From assembly GCA_014799525.1 (NCBI GenBank), contig JAAVHW010000033.1, forward strand, positions 1 to 8,882: a DNA stretch of 8,882 nt. The letters run 5' to 3'. Shown piece after piece: positions 1 to 5,503 of this stretch (position 1 is the first letter of the stretch; every line of letters begins with the position of its first letter). This stretch comes from Clostridiales bacterium. GTDB lineage: Bacteria > Bacillota > Clostridia > Christensenellales > CAG-917. The notes under the pieces are model-generated. The model saw nothing but the letters and a program-made list of their open reading frames with translations. It had not been told where the DNA came from and ran no database searches. The position numbers and the translations under genes are program-made.

Positions 1-502
1 GGTCTGCAAACTCGTCCGTGACGGCTTCGGTGAAGCGGCGGCTGAACTCTCTCAAATCAAATTCCTTTCTGAAGCCGACAACCTTTCTGAAGAACTGCTC
101 GGGATTGCAAACGGAAATGCCGAATACGCCGTTTGCGCCAATCTCGATAACCTTGTTGCTGGTCTTATCTCTGTACATGACCTTGTTTGGCGTACCCCAC
201 TCAATCTTGACGCTCGTCTCCTTCGGGATATAGATGACCTCAACGGAAATGCCCTTCTTCCAGTTTTTAATCTCGTTCTTGTCATCAAAGACGGGATAGG
301 TGCCGCTCTTGTAGAGTCTGCAATCTCCGCCGCCCTTTATGAGCAAAGCGTTGTGCGTAAACGGAACTTCAAGCAACGCTTCCTTGTCGTCCACCATGTC
401 GCTTACGCGCACGAACAGCACTTGGTTGTCGTTGACGTCCGCGTTGCACAGATTCTGTTCAAACTTAATCACCTGATTTTTCTTTTTGCTAAATAATGCC
501 AT
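1..502 (-). CDS. SPFH-domain (YdjI-like) membrane-associated protein, N-terminal part
   Basis: This is the first 167 codons of a leftward gene that runs off the window edge. The ATG at 502-500 is preceded by GGAGGAG at 506-512, a strong ribosome binding site. The protein begins MALFSKKKNQVIKFEQN, followed by a beta-rich stretch (residues about 28-130) containing a glycine-rich turn (IKGGGD 55-60), VEVIYIPKE (88-95) and WGTPNKV (102-108), then FFRKVVG (137-143) and a helical start at residues 148-163. This order matches the SPFH/band-7-like family of Bacillus YdjI, often labelled virion core protein-like. Such proteins form oligomeric scaffolds at the membrane, and YdjI is linked to envelope stress and PspA-like proteins. 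No N-terminal membrane segment is visible, as in YdjI. The C-terminal part, which often carries a zinc ribbon or SHOCT segment, is outside the window. Family assignment is by motif recognition and the exact role is unknown. Confidence 0.8.
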   Translation of the reverse strand, partial: MALFSKKKNQVIKFEQNLCNADVNDNQVLFVRVSDMVDDKEALLEVPFTHNALLIKGGGDCRLYKSGTYPVFDDKNEIKNWKKGISVEVIYIPKETSVKIEWGTPNKVMYRDKTSNKVIEIGANGVFGISVCNPEQFFRKVVGFRKEFDLREFSRRFTEAVTDEFAD

Positions 503-515
503 TTTCTCCTCCACC

Positions 516-531
516 CGTGCCATGAGGCACG
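516..531 (-). promoter_or_regulatory. Small hairpin directly upstream of the SPFH gene ribosome binding site
   Basis: CGTGCC and GGCACG form a perfect 6-bp stem with a 4-base loop. It lies three bases upstream of the GGAGGAG ribosome binding site and inside the predicted 5' leader. It could stabilise the mRNA end or modulate ribosome access. It is not a terminator, because no T-run follows. Confidence 0.4.
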
Positions 532-557
532 CCCATTATATTTAATATACTTATTAA

Positions 558-586
558 ATTTTAATATACTATCAAACAACTGTCAA
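558..586 (-). promoter_or_regulatory. Sigma-A-type promoter of the SPFH gene
   Basis: Read on the minus strand, TTGACA (586-581) is followed by a 17-base spacer and TAAAAT (563-558). The predicted transcription start near 551 leaves a leader of roughly 50 bases before the ATG at 502. The consensus -35, ideal spacing and near-consensus -10 make this a convincing vegetative promoter. Confidence 0.75.
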
Positions 587-634
587 TATTCCTACACATA
601 AAAATGTAGCAATATTGTGCAATTTGTCGAATAA

Positions 635-664
635 GTACCCCACAAAACAGGGGCGTTTGTGGGA
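635..664. repeat. Short structured repeat, family A, copy 1
   Basis: GTACCCCACAAA, a short GC-rich loop and CGTTTGTGGGA form an 8-bp perfect stem (CCCACAAA 639-646 with TTTGTGGG 656-663, loop 9). The same ends and the GGGRCGTTTGTGGGA arm recur at 3413-3479 around a longer interior, so this looks like a short member of a dispersed intergenic repeat family. No T-run follows on either strand, so it is a poor intrinsic terminator. Confidence 0.55.
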
Positions 665-705
665 GGTATCGAAATAGTATCCCCCAAGCAAAGAGATTGG
701 GCAGC

Positions 706-741
706 AAAAGAAAAAGCATCGCAACCGTTGATTGCAATGCT
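706..741 (-). terminator. Intrinsic terminator of the PH-domain gene
   Basis: On the minus strand, AGCATTGCAA (741-732), a 7-base loop and TTGCGATGCT (724-715) form a 10-bp stem with one mismatch. It runs directly into TTTTCTTTT (714-706). It lies about 45 bases after the stop codon of the gene ending at 787 and separates it from the SPFH gene. Confidence 0.8.
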
Positions 742-786
742 ACCTTTTGATTGTTTTGTGCCAAATTGAAATGCTATGGCGACCGC

Positions 787-1455
787 TTAAAACAAGTCCT
801 CATCAAACGGGCTGTCCGTATACGAGGTGTGATATCCAGGGTTTGTATCGGGGCGCAGCGCGTTTGGATAATGAATGTCCGATTTTATGTCAAGCACGAG
901 CTTTTGGAATTTACTGCCTATGACGTAGGGATTGCTGACGTCAAACAGCACGGCGGAATTTGAGGATGCGTTTACGTATATGTCACCAACCTTAAACAGC
1001 TTATCCGTCGGACTGACCTTTACGTTGACGGTTTCAATCTCGTTGTAGTTGAGAAATTTGAAGTCTATGCCGATAACGCCCGAGCGCACTATGATACGCC
1101 TATCCGTCGCAACGTACTCGATATTCTGTATCTCCGCAACGGCTTTTATCGTATTGCCAATCCAAATCCAAACAGGAGTGAGGTGCAGCAGGAAGAACGG
1201 AATGATAAACCCAAGTATGCCAAGCGGAATACTCCCCTGCGACATACCGTAGGAAATACCCACGATAAACGCGCCGTCGAAAATGAGCCATATGAGCGCA
1301 ATTGGCAACATCTTGAACGCCGCCTGCATAACGTACGCCTTCTTGTTCGGCTTTGCGCGCCAAAGCACACTCTCGCCCACGTTCAGAATATCTTCAATCT
1401 TGTTCGCCTGCATAGAGTCTGTCACGTCAAAGTATCTTTCATCAATCCGCTTCAT
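787..1455 (-). CDS. Bacterial PH-domain (DUF304/YdbS-like) two-pass membrane protein
   Basis: The product is 222 residues long. The start is placed at the ATG of MKRIDERYFD because AGGAGGA at 1465-1471 lies 9 bases upstream; an in-frame ATG 63 bases further upstream would overlap the promoter. Residues about 20-42 are soluble and include GESVLWRAKP, a typical lead-in of DUF304/bPH proteins. Two hydrophobic segments follow (about 46-70 and 76-101). A bPH-type beta domain (about 105-190) carries YVATDRRIIVRSGVIG and the YNEIETVNV strand. The C-terminal tail (191-222) is polar and acidic. The family is membrane-associated and its biochemical role is poorly defined. The gene is transcribed alone: it has its own promoter, and a terminator lies between it and the downstream SPFH gene. 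The pairing with an SPFH gene suggests a shared envelope function, which is inference. Confidence 0.8.
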   Translation of the reverse strand: MKRIDERYFDVTDSMQANKIEDILNVGESVLWRAKPNKKAYVMQAAFKMLPIALIWLIFDGAFIVGISYGMSQGSIPLGILGFIIPFFLLHLTPVWIWIGNTIKAVAEIQNIEYVATDRRIIVRSGVIGIDFKFLNYNEIETVNVKVSPTDKLFKVGDIYVNASSNSAVLFDVSNPYVIGSKFQKLVLDIKSDIHYPNALRPDTNPGYHTSYTDSPFDEDLF

Positions 1456-1485
1456 AGCAAAATATCCTCCTAAGACACTGCAACC

Positions 1486-1514
1486 AATATAGCATACTAT
1501 ATGAATCATTGCAA
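1486..1514 (-). promoter_or_regulatory. Promoter of the PH-domain gene
   Basis: On the minus strand, TTGCAA (1514-1509), a 17-base spacer and TATATT (1491-1486) sit so that transcription would start near 1480. This gives a leader of about 25 bases that ends with the AGGAGGA ribosome binding site. Confidence 0.65.
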
Positions 1515-1580
1515 GCAAACACGCCTATAAGTTCACGTTTGACTTATATGCCGCATTTCCCACAAACCCACGTTTACAAA

Positions 1581-1612
1581 CACAAAACGCGGCATAAACA
1601 CCGCGTTTTGTG
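1581..1612 (-). terminator. Hairpin terminator after the membrane XRE regulator
   Basis: CACAAAACGCGG and CCGCGTTTTGTG form a perfect 12-bp stem with an 8-base loop, starting 19 bases after the stop codon of the regulator gene. On the minus strand the T-rich part lies inside the 3' arm and continues as TTTGT, so the U-tract is interrupted. The position and stem strength still favour a terminator. Confidence 0.65.
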
Positions 1613-1630
1613 TAATAATCACTAAATTGA

Positions 1631-3097
1631 TTACCATGCTTTTTTCTCAATTATAAAACGGAAAGGTCCTTTCAACGATATATAATCTGGCGTTACTACA
1701 TAATTATGTTTAATTTTTATGTAGTACTCACCTTTACCATTAAAATGCATATCGTTACTAAAATACGTTTCACCATTAATTTCTATTATGTTCGTAGGAT
1801 AAGGGGTATGCTCATCATAACCTGTTTTATGACCGCTATCATCAAATATATCTACTGGAAACGTCATGAATGTATTATGTTTTAAACAATACGCAGCCGA
1901 CTCTTCTATTTTGAATTTGAAGTAATAATAATCTTGGCTATCACCAAAGGTGATTTCATATAAGGTATTGAATCCAATCTCTTCGATATCTTCCTTTACG
2001 ATTTCAACTCTCACAGCCTCGTCGTTGTAGTTTTTGAGGACTATGTAGCAATATGAGTTTTCAAAGCTGCGCGTTGTGTTCAAGGTAGAATCGCTAAGCT
2101 CAAATGTCGCAAGACTTGATTCGTAATGATTCCAGATTGAATGAGGCCGTGTGTACTCCGTCTGATAGTCTCTGCCAAACTCCAATTGCTTCCTTAGGTC
2201 GGAAAAGACAACGCCGTCTGTGAGTATCCTATACCTTTCCAAGACGGACATATTATCAAGAATGACAACGTACTCGCTGTTTGCTGGAATTGTCAGTTTG
2301 TCAAAGCCCTGCTTTTGCTTAACGTATAAAGTGCTATAATCCTTGTATGAAATTTCGTACTCTGTCATATCAACTTCAAACTTTACTTCCTCTCCTGCTT
2401 TTAAGTATCGCCACTCCCTATAATATACATAGCTCCCGCGTAGTTCTTTTTCATACCACTCCAACTCCTCGCCGTTCATCGTGACCTTCGCCTCCTCGTA
2501 TGTGGTCAGACAAAATTCATAGTCACTGTTGAAATGCGGCGTGAAGCTATAATACGCCCAGCCGTCTACGGCAGTTGCCTTGTACGCACCGCGGTGCGTT
2601 TTATCATGCCCGCATATCTCAACCTTTGTATATTCTTTCTCCGTCGGCTCCGTTGGCGTCGGCGTTGGCGGCTCGGGGTTGTCTATCACTCCGCTGTCTA
2701 TCGGCGGCTTATCCATTGCGCGCGGGATATATACGCCCATAAGCGTAGAGGCTATGATTGCAAGCACCAGTATGGGCACGACGATTGCGCATAGCTTGCG
2801 TACGGACCTCTTGCGAGGGGCTTCATTTTCCACAGTCTGCTCCTGCTCCACAGACTGTGCCTGCCGTGCAGACTCTGCCTGCCTTACAGGTTCCTTGCCA
2901 GTGAGAATCTCGTCCACGCTTACGCCCAGCACCTCCGCGAGCTTGGGAAGCAGCGCCATATCTGGCATGGACTTGCCTGTTTCCCACTTGGATACCGCTT
3001 GCTTTGTGACGTTCATCAGCCTCGCAAGCTCAACCTGCGATATTCCTTTTTCCTTTCTCTTCTCTGCAATAATTTCATGGAATCTGCTCACAAACAT
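1631..3097 (-). CDS. Membrane-anchored XRE-family HTH regulator with extracytoplasmic beta-rich domain
   Basis: The product is 488 residues. Residues 5-66 are a complete Cro/CI-type helix-turn-helix (ISQVELARLMNVTKQAVSKW, then PKLAEVLGVSVDEIL). Residues 70-92 are a Gln/Glu-rich linker built of six-residue repeats. Basic residues (RKRSVRK 95-101) precede one membrane helix (about 102-124), and a Pro/Thr linker (PEPPTPTPTEPT 141-152) leads to about 335 residues expected outside the cell. That region is beta-rich with aromatic motifs (AYYSFTPHFNSDYEF, YLKAGEEVKFEV, YYYFKFKIEESAAYCL, GKGEYYIKIKHN), which resemble PPC/GOLD-like beta-sandwich modules. It therefore looks like a one-component sensor that binds DNA in the cytoplasm and senses something outside. 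The ATG at 3097 has GAGG only one base upstream. The GTG at 3091 (residue 3) has the same GAGG at 7 bases and may be the true start. No target is known. Confidence 0.85.
   Translation of the reverse strand: MFVSRFHEIIAEKRKEKGISQVELARLMNVTKQAVSKWETGKSMPDMALLPKLAEVLGVSVDEILTGKEPVRQAESARQAQSVEQEQTVENEAPRKRSVRKLCAIVVPILVLAIIASTLMGVYIPRAMDKPPIDSGVIDNPEPPTPTPTEPTEKEYTKVEICGHDKTHRGAYKATAVDGWAYYSFTPHFNSDYEFCLTTYEEAKVTMNGEELEWYEKELRGSYVYYREWRYLKAGEEVKFEVDMTEYEISYKDYSTLYVKQKQGFDKLTIPANSEYVVILDNMSVLERYRILTDGVVFSDLRKQLEFGRDYQTEYTRPHSIWNHYESSLATFELSDSTLNTTRSFENSYCYIVLKNYNDEAVRVEIVKEDIEEIGFNTLYEITFGDSQDYYYFKFKIEESAAYCLKHNTFMTFPVDIFDDSGHKTGYDEHTPYPTNIIEINGETYFSNDMHFNGKGEYYIKIKHNYVVTPDYISLKGPFRFIIEKKAW
2830..2883. 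repeat. Three imperfect 18-base tandem repeats in the regulator linker
   Basis: Three consecutive 18-base units (2830-2847, 2848-2865, 2866-2883) match each neighbour at about 14 of 18 positions. Read in the gene they encode RQAESA, RQAQSV and EQEQTV, the flexible linker between the DNA-binding domain and the membrane helix. The length is a multiple of three, so copy-number change would keep the frame. Confidence 0.65.
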
Positions 3098-3124
3098 ACC
3101 TCAAGAAAAAAATTTATTATTACA

Positions 3125-3153
3125 AATATACTATCTTATACATATATTTTCAA
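3125..3153 (-). promoter_or_regulatory. Promoter of the XRE regulator gene
   Basis: On the minus strand, TTGAAA (3153-3148), 17 bases and TATATT (3130-3125) are well placed for a start near 3118 and a short leader of about 20-27 bases. Other AT-rich hexamers nearby could substitute, so the exact elements are tentative. Confidence 0.55.
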
Positions 3154-3173
3154 TTGTTATCTCAAAAAACGCG

Positions 3174-3190
3174 GTCAACTGTTGGTTGAC
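3174..3190. promoter_or_regulatory. Candidate operator dyad upstream of the XRE promoter
   Basis: GTCAAC, five bases and GTTGAC form a perfect 6+6 dyad centred about 30 bases upstream of the predicted -35 box of the regulator gene. Spaced dyads of this size are typical of dimeric HTH proteins, so autoregulation is possible. No second copy was noted elsewhere in the window. Confidence 0.3.
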
Positions 3191-3203
3191 TGCCCCAATT
3201 TTT

Positions 3204-3300
3204 CGTCATTGTGATGCATTTATGCCGAGACAATCCAGACCGTTTGTTATTTAATTCGTTTTTCCTTAATGCCACGTCTCCTCGCTCCTCGCAATGACAA
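3204..3300. repeat. Inverted-repeat intergenic element, family B
   Basis: The element starts CGTCATTGTGA and ends with the inverse TCGCAATGACA, so it has MITE-like inverted ends about 95 bases apart. The left part carries ACAATCCAGACCG, and the right part, read on the other strand, carries TCATTGCGAGGAGCGAGG and ACGTGGCA. The core words TCATTGCGAG and CAATCCAGACCG recur at 5318-5390. No open reading frame of its own was recognised. It lies between the divergent regulator and pyrG genes. Confidence 0.6.
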
Positions 3301-3367
3301 GGTTTTATCATTCAAATCGGTCTTAGCCAAATCAAATAATATTTCTCCAAAAACTTTTTCTCAGCCG

Positions 3368-3396
3368 TTGACAAGCGTTTTTGTATGTGCTAAATT
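3368..3396 (+). promoter_or_regulatory. Distal promoter of pyrG
   Basis: TTGACA (3368-3373), a 17-base spacer and TAAATT (3391-3396) predict a start near 3403 and a leader of about 230 bases before the pyrG ATG. A perfect TATAAT at 3516-3521 may be a second, closer start, but its -35 region (around 3493-3498) is poor. The initiating bases are not the GGGC start known for B. subtilis pyrG at either position. Confidence 0.65.
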
Positions 3397-3412
3397 TATA
3401 CCTGTTTTGAGT

Positions 3413-3479
3413 GTACCCCACAAATTTACCCCACGAAACGCGGCGGTTTCGCGAGGACCCCTCAGGGACGTTTGTGGGA
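3413..3479. repeat. Structured repeat, family A, copy 2, in the pyrG leader
   Basis: The outer arms CCCACAAA (3417-3424) and TTTGTGGG (3471-3478) are the same as in the copy at 635-664. Here they enclose a GC-rich interior with its own perfect hairpin, CGAAAC and GTTTCG (3434-3439 with 3446-3451). The unit begins GTACCCCACAAA and ends CGTTTGTGGGA as in copy 1. If the distal promoter is used, the repeat is transcribed as part of the pyrG leader. Confidence 0.6.
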
Positions 3480-3537
3480 AAAAACAAAGCTCCGAACAGA
3501 ATGTTACGGGCAAAATATAATAAGCAACAACAGGTGA

Positions 3538-3583
3538 TTTTTTCTTAGGCGTGAAACGTCCTAAAAAAAAACGCCTTTTTTTT
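3538..3583 (+). promoter_or_regulatory. Putative transcription attenuator in the pyrG leader
   Basis: A terminator form pairs AGGCGT (3547-3552) with ACGCCT (3571-3576) and continues into eight T residues (3576-3583). A competing form pairs TTAGG (3545-3549) with CCTAA (3560-3564). It is extended inward by CGT/ACG with one bulge, and outward by six T (3538-3543) with six A (3566-3571). Both forms use the same 5' arm, so they exclude each other. A terminator here has no upstream plus-strand gene to stop, since the neighbour is divergent, so its natural target is pyrG. Attenuation of pyrG by CTP is established in Bacillus, where it depends on reiterative G addition; that start sequence is not seen here, so the signal is unknown. 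Confidence 0.6.
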
Positions 3584-3635
3584 GTGGATTTACAGGAAAT
3601 TCAACAAAATTTTGGGGCAAGCGAGAGGTAGATTT

Positions 3636-5231
3636 ATGACAAAATACGTGTTTGTAACAGGCGGAGTCGTATCAGGACTCGGCAAGGGAATCGTAGCCGC
3701 TTCACTCGGCAGACTGCTTAAGCTCAGGGGCTATAAGGTAGCCGCGCAGAAGTTTGACCCGTACATGAACATCGACCCAGGTACGATGAATCCCACCCAG
3801 CACGGCGAGGTGTTCGTCACCCACGACGGCGCTGAAACTGACCTCGACCTCGGTCACTACGAGCGCTTTATTGATGAAAACCTCACAAGGCTTTCCAACC
3901 TCACGAGCGGCAAGGTGTTTTGGTCGGTGCTCAACAAGGAGCGCAACGGCGAGTATCTCGGGCAGACCGTGCAGATTATTCCGCACGTCACAAACGAGAT
4001 AAAAAGCTTTATACAAAAAAACGTGGAGCTTACGGGCGCGGATATCATGATAACCGAAATCGGCGGCACGATAGGCGACATCGAAAGTCAGCCCTTCCTC
4101 GAAGCTATCCGCCAGTTCGCGACGGAAGTAGGAAGAAAGAACTGCCTGTTTATACACGTGTGCCTTGTGCCGTACATCAGCGGCTCGGATGAATATAAGT
4201 CAAAGCCAGCCCAGCACTCCACAAAAGAATTGCAGGCTATGGGCATAAGCCCCGATATCATTATCACTCGCTCGGACGAGGACTGCGGCGACGCTATCCG
4301 CAAAAAGATTGCCCTGTTCTGCTCCGTTGACGAGGACTGCGTTATCGCAAACACAACCGCAAGCTGCCTTTACGAAGTTCCGCTTCTGCTCCACAAAAAC
4401 GGACTCGACAAGGTTGCATGCCGCAAGCTCGGCTTAAAGAACAAGTGCGACCTCGCGCCTTGGAAGGCAATGGTGCGCGACATACACTCGCGCAAGGGCG
4501 TGACAAAAATTGCTATCGTTGGCAAGTACGTTTCGCTTCACGACTCCTATCTATCCATTGTGGAATCGCTCAATCACGCCTCATACGCCTGTCACACCAA
4601 TCTGCAAATTGAGTGGATTGACAGCGAGGAGATAACCGTCAAAAACGTAGCGCAAAAGCTCAAGGGCGTACAAGGTATACTCGTCCCTGGCGGCTTTGGC
4701 ACAAGAGGCACGAACGGCATGATTGCCGCATGCAGATATGCGCGAGAGAAGAATATCCCCTACTTTGGAATCTGCCTCGGCATGCAGATTGCAGTGATTG
4801 AATACGCAAAGCACGTTGCTGGTATATCTGACGCTACGAGCGGCGAGTTTTCAAAGAACGGCTCGCACGTCATAGACCTTATGCCCGACCAGACTGGCAA
4901 ACGCCTCGGCGGCACTATGCGCCTTGGCGCGTACCCCTGCCTCATACGCGAGAATACGCAGATGGCAAGAACGTACGGCGCGGAGCTTATCGAGGAGCGT
5001 CACCGCCACCGCTATGAGTTCAACAACGACTATCTTAAGCAGCTCACGGCGGCAGGTCTTATCATAAGCGGCACTTCACCAGACGGCAAGATTGTGGAAA
5101 CCGTCGAGGTTGAGGGCAATCGCTTCTTCATCGGCGTACAGTTCCACCCCGAATTCACCTCTCGCCCCAATCACCCAAATCCGCTGTTCAGAGATTTTGT
5201 AGCGAGTGCAAAGGAAACACACTTAGTGTGA
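3636..5231 (+). CDS. pyrG: CTP synthase (glutamine-hydrolysing)
   Basis: The product is 531 residues, the usual length. It converts UTP to CTP using ATP and glutamine, the last step of pyrimidine nucleotide synthesis. The N-terminal synthase domain (1-270) starts KYVFVTGGVVSGLGKG with its P-loop-like nucleotide site, followed by QKFDPYMNIDPGTM, GAETDLDLGHYERF and TEIGGTIGDIES (140-151), which includes the acidic Mg-binding residues. The class I glutamine amidotransferase domain (about 290-525) has the oxyanion segment PGGFGTRG, the catalytic Cys380 in FGICLGMQ, and His504 and Glu506 in VQFHPEFTSRP. All key residues are present. The ATG at 3636 is chosen over an in-frame ATG at 3582 because AGAGG (3624-3628) lies 7 bases upstream and the family N-terminus begins here. 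The upstream leader holds a probable attenuator. The stop codon falls inside a 45-base tandem duplication. Confidence 0.98.
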   Translation: MTKYVFVTGGVVSGLGKGIVAASLGRLLKLRGYKVAAQKFDPYMNIDPGTMNPTQHGEVFVTHDGAETDLDLGHYERFIDENLTRLSNLTSGKVFWSVLNKERNGEYLGQTVQIIPHVTNEIKSFIQKNVELTGADIMITEIGGTIGDIESQPFLEAIRQFATEVGRKNCLFIHVCLVPYISGSDEYKSKPAQHSTKELQAMGISPDIIITRSDEDCGDAIRKKIALFCSVDEDCVIANTTASCLYEVPLLLHKNGLDKVACRKLGLKNKCDLAPWKAMVRDIHSRKGVTKIAIVGKYVSLHDSYLSIVESLNHASYACHTNLQIEWIDSEEITVKNVAQKLKGVQGILVPGGFGTRGTNGMIAACRYAREKNIPYFGICLGMQIAVIEYAKHVAGISDATSGEFSKNGSHVIDLMPDQTGKRLGGTMRLGAYPCLIRENTQMARTYGAELIEERHRHRYEFNNDYLKQLTAAGLIISGTSPDGKIVETVEVEGNRFFIGVQFHPEFTSRPNHPNPLFRDFVASAKETHLV

Positions 5232-5315
5232 TTACTGTTTACTGCCGTTCTCTACCTTGCGATTATCTACGTGTGATTGCTGTTTACCGCAGTTCTCTAC
5301 CTTGCAATCATCCTC
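5226..5315. repeat. 45-base imperfect tandem duplication spanning the pyrG stop codon
   Basis: Two adjacent 45-base units (5226-5270 and 5271-5315) are identical at 38 positions. Unit 1 begins with the last Val codon and the TGA of pyrG, so the duplicated block was taken from the very end of the gene. Both units share GTTCTCTACCTTGC. No reading frame or terminator hairpin is evident in the unit. Confidence 0.8.
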
Positions 5316-5317
5316 TT

Positions 5318-5390
5318 CGTCATTGCGAGCATGGGGTCCCCGCAAAATGCCATTTTGAAGGATAAATTAGCGAAGCAATCCAGACCGTTG
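5318..5390. repeat. Dispersed intergenic repeat, family B, second locus
   Basis: It starts CGTCATTGCGAGC and ends AGCAATCCAGACCGTTG, matching the end words of the 3204-3300 element. The interior differs and contains the palindromes GGGGTCCCC and CAAAATGCCATTTTG. It directly follows the 45-base duplication. The ends and intergenic placement suggest a small, non-coding repeat that has spread in this genome. Confidence 0.6.
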
Positions 5391-5437
5391 GCAGTTATAT
5401 AGCGAAATAAGCGTATAATCTACGACTAAAACACAAA

Positions 5438-5501
5438 GATATCATACACTTGTTTTAAATATCAAACAATTTGTATGATATTTTCATTTTTGTATGATAT
5501 C
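5438..5501. promoter_or_regulatory. Three-copy operator-like array upstream of the lipid kinase promoter
   Basis: The word TGTATGATAT occurs at 5472-5481 and 5491-5500, and its inverse at 5439-5448. The outer pair (5439-5448 with 5472-5481) continues inward as TTGTTT/AAACAA, making a 43-base AT-rich near-palindrome with an 8-base loop. The third copy ends three bases before the -35 box. The arrangement fits cooperative binding of a repressor or activator. Alternatively the palindrome followed by TTTTCATTTTT could act as a weak terminator after pyrG, which otherwise has none visible. Confidence 0.5.
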
Positions 5502-5503
5502 GT

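Noticed and set aside
635..664. Intrinsic terminator between the PH and SPFH genes
   Set aside because: The stem lacks a T-run on either strand. The real terminator candidate is the hairpin at 706-741.
751..1473. Several small frames opposite the PH-domain gene
   Set aside because: All are antisense to a gene with promoter, ribosome binding site and terminator, and none shows family motifs.
2580..3254. Long plus-strand open frame opposite the XRE regulator
   Set aside because: It is antisense to a clearly recognisable HTH protein, has low-complexity Ser/Thr/Ile content, no family motif and no ribosome binding site.
3398..3410. B. subtilis-type GGGC start for reiterative transcription at pyrG
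   Set aside because: The bases at the predicted start positions near 3403 and 3528 do not contain a run of G, so the classical mechanism is not supported.
3269..3520. Small plus-strand open frame in the pyrG upstream region
   Set aside because: It crosses the family B repeat end, the promoter and the family A repeat. Its codons reflect these repeats and no ribosome binding site is present.
5226..5315. CRISPR-like array
   Set aside because: There are only two directly adjacent units with no spacers, so it is a simple tandem duplication.
5226..5400. Possible small peptide gene on the minus strand through the 45-base duplication
   Set aside because: One frame reads through both 45-base units, but it has no start codon with a ribosome binding site. 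The frame that has ATGs hits a stop after 18 codons.
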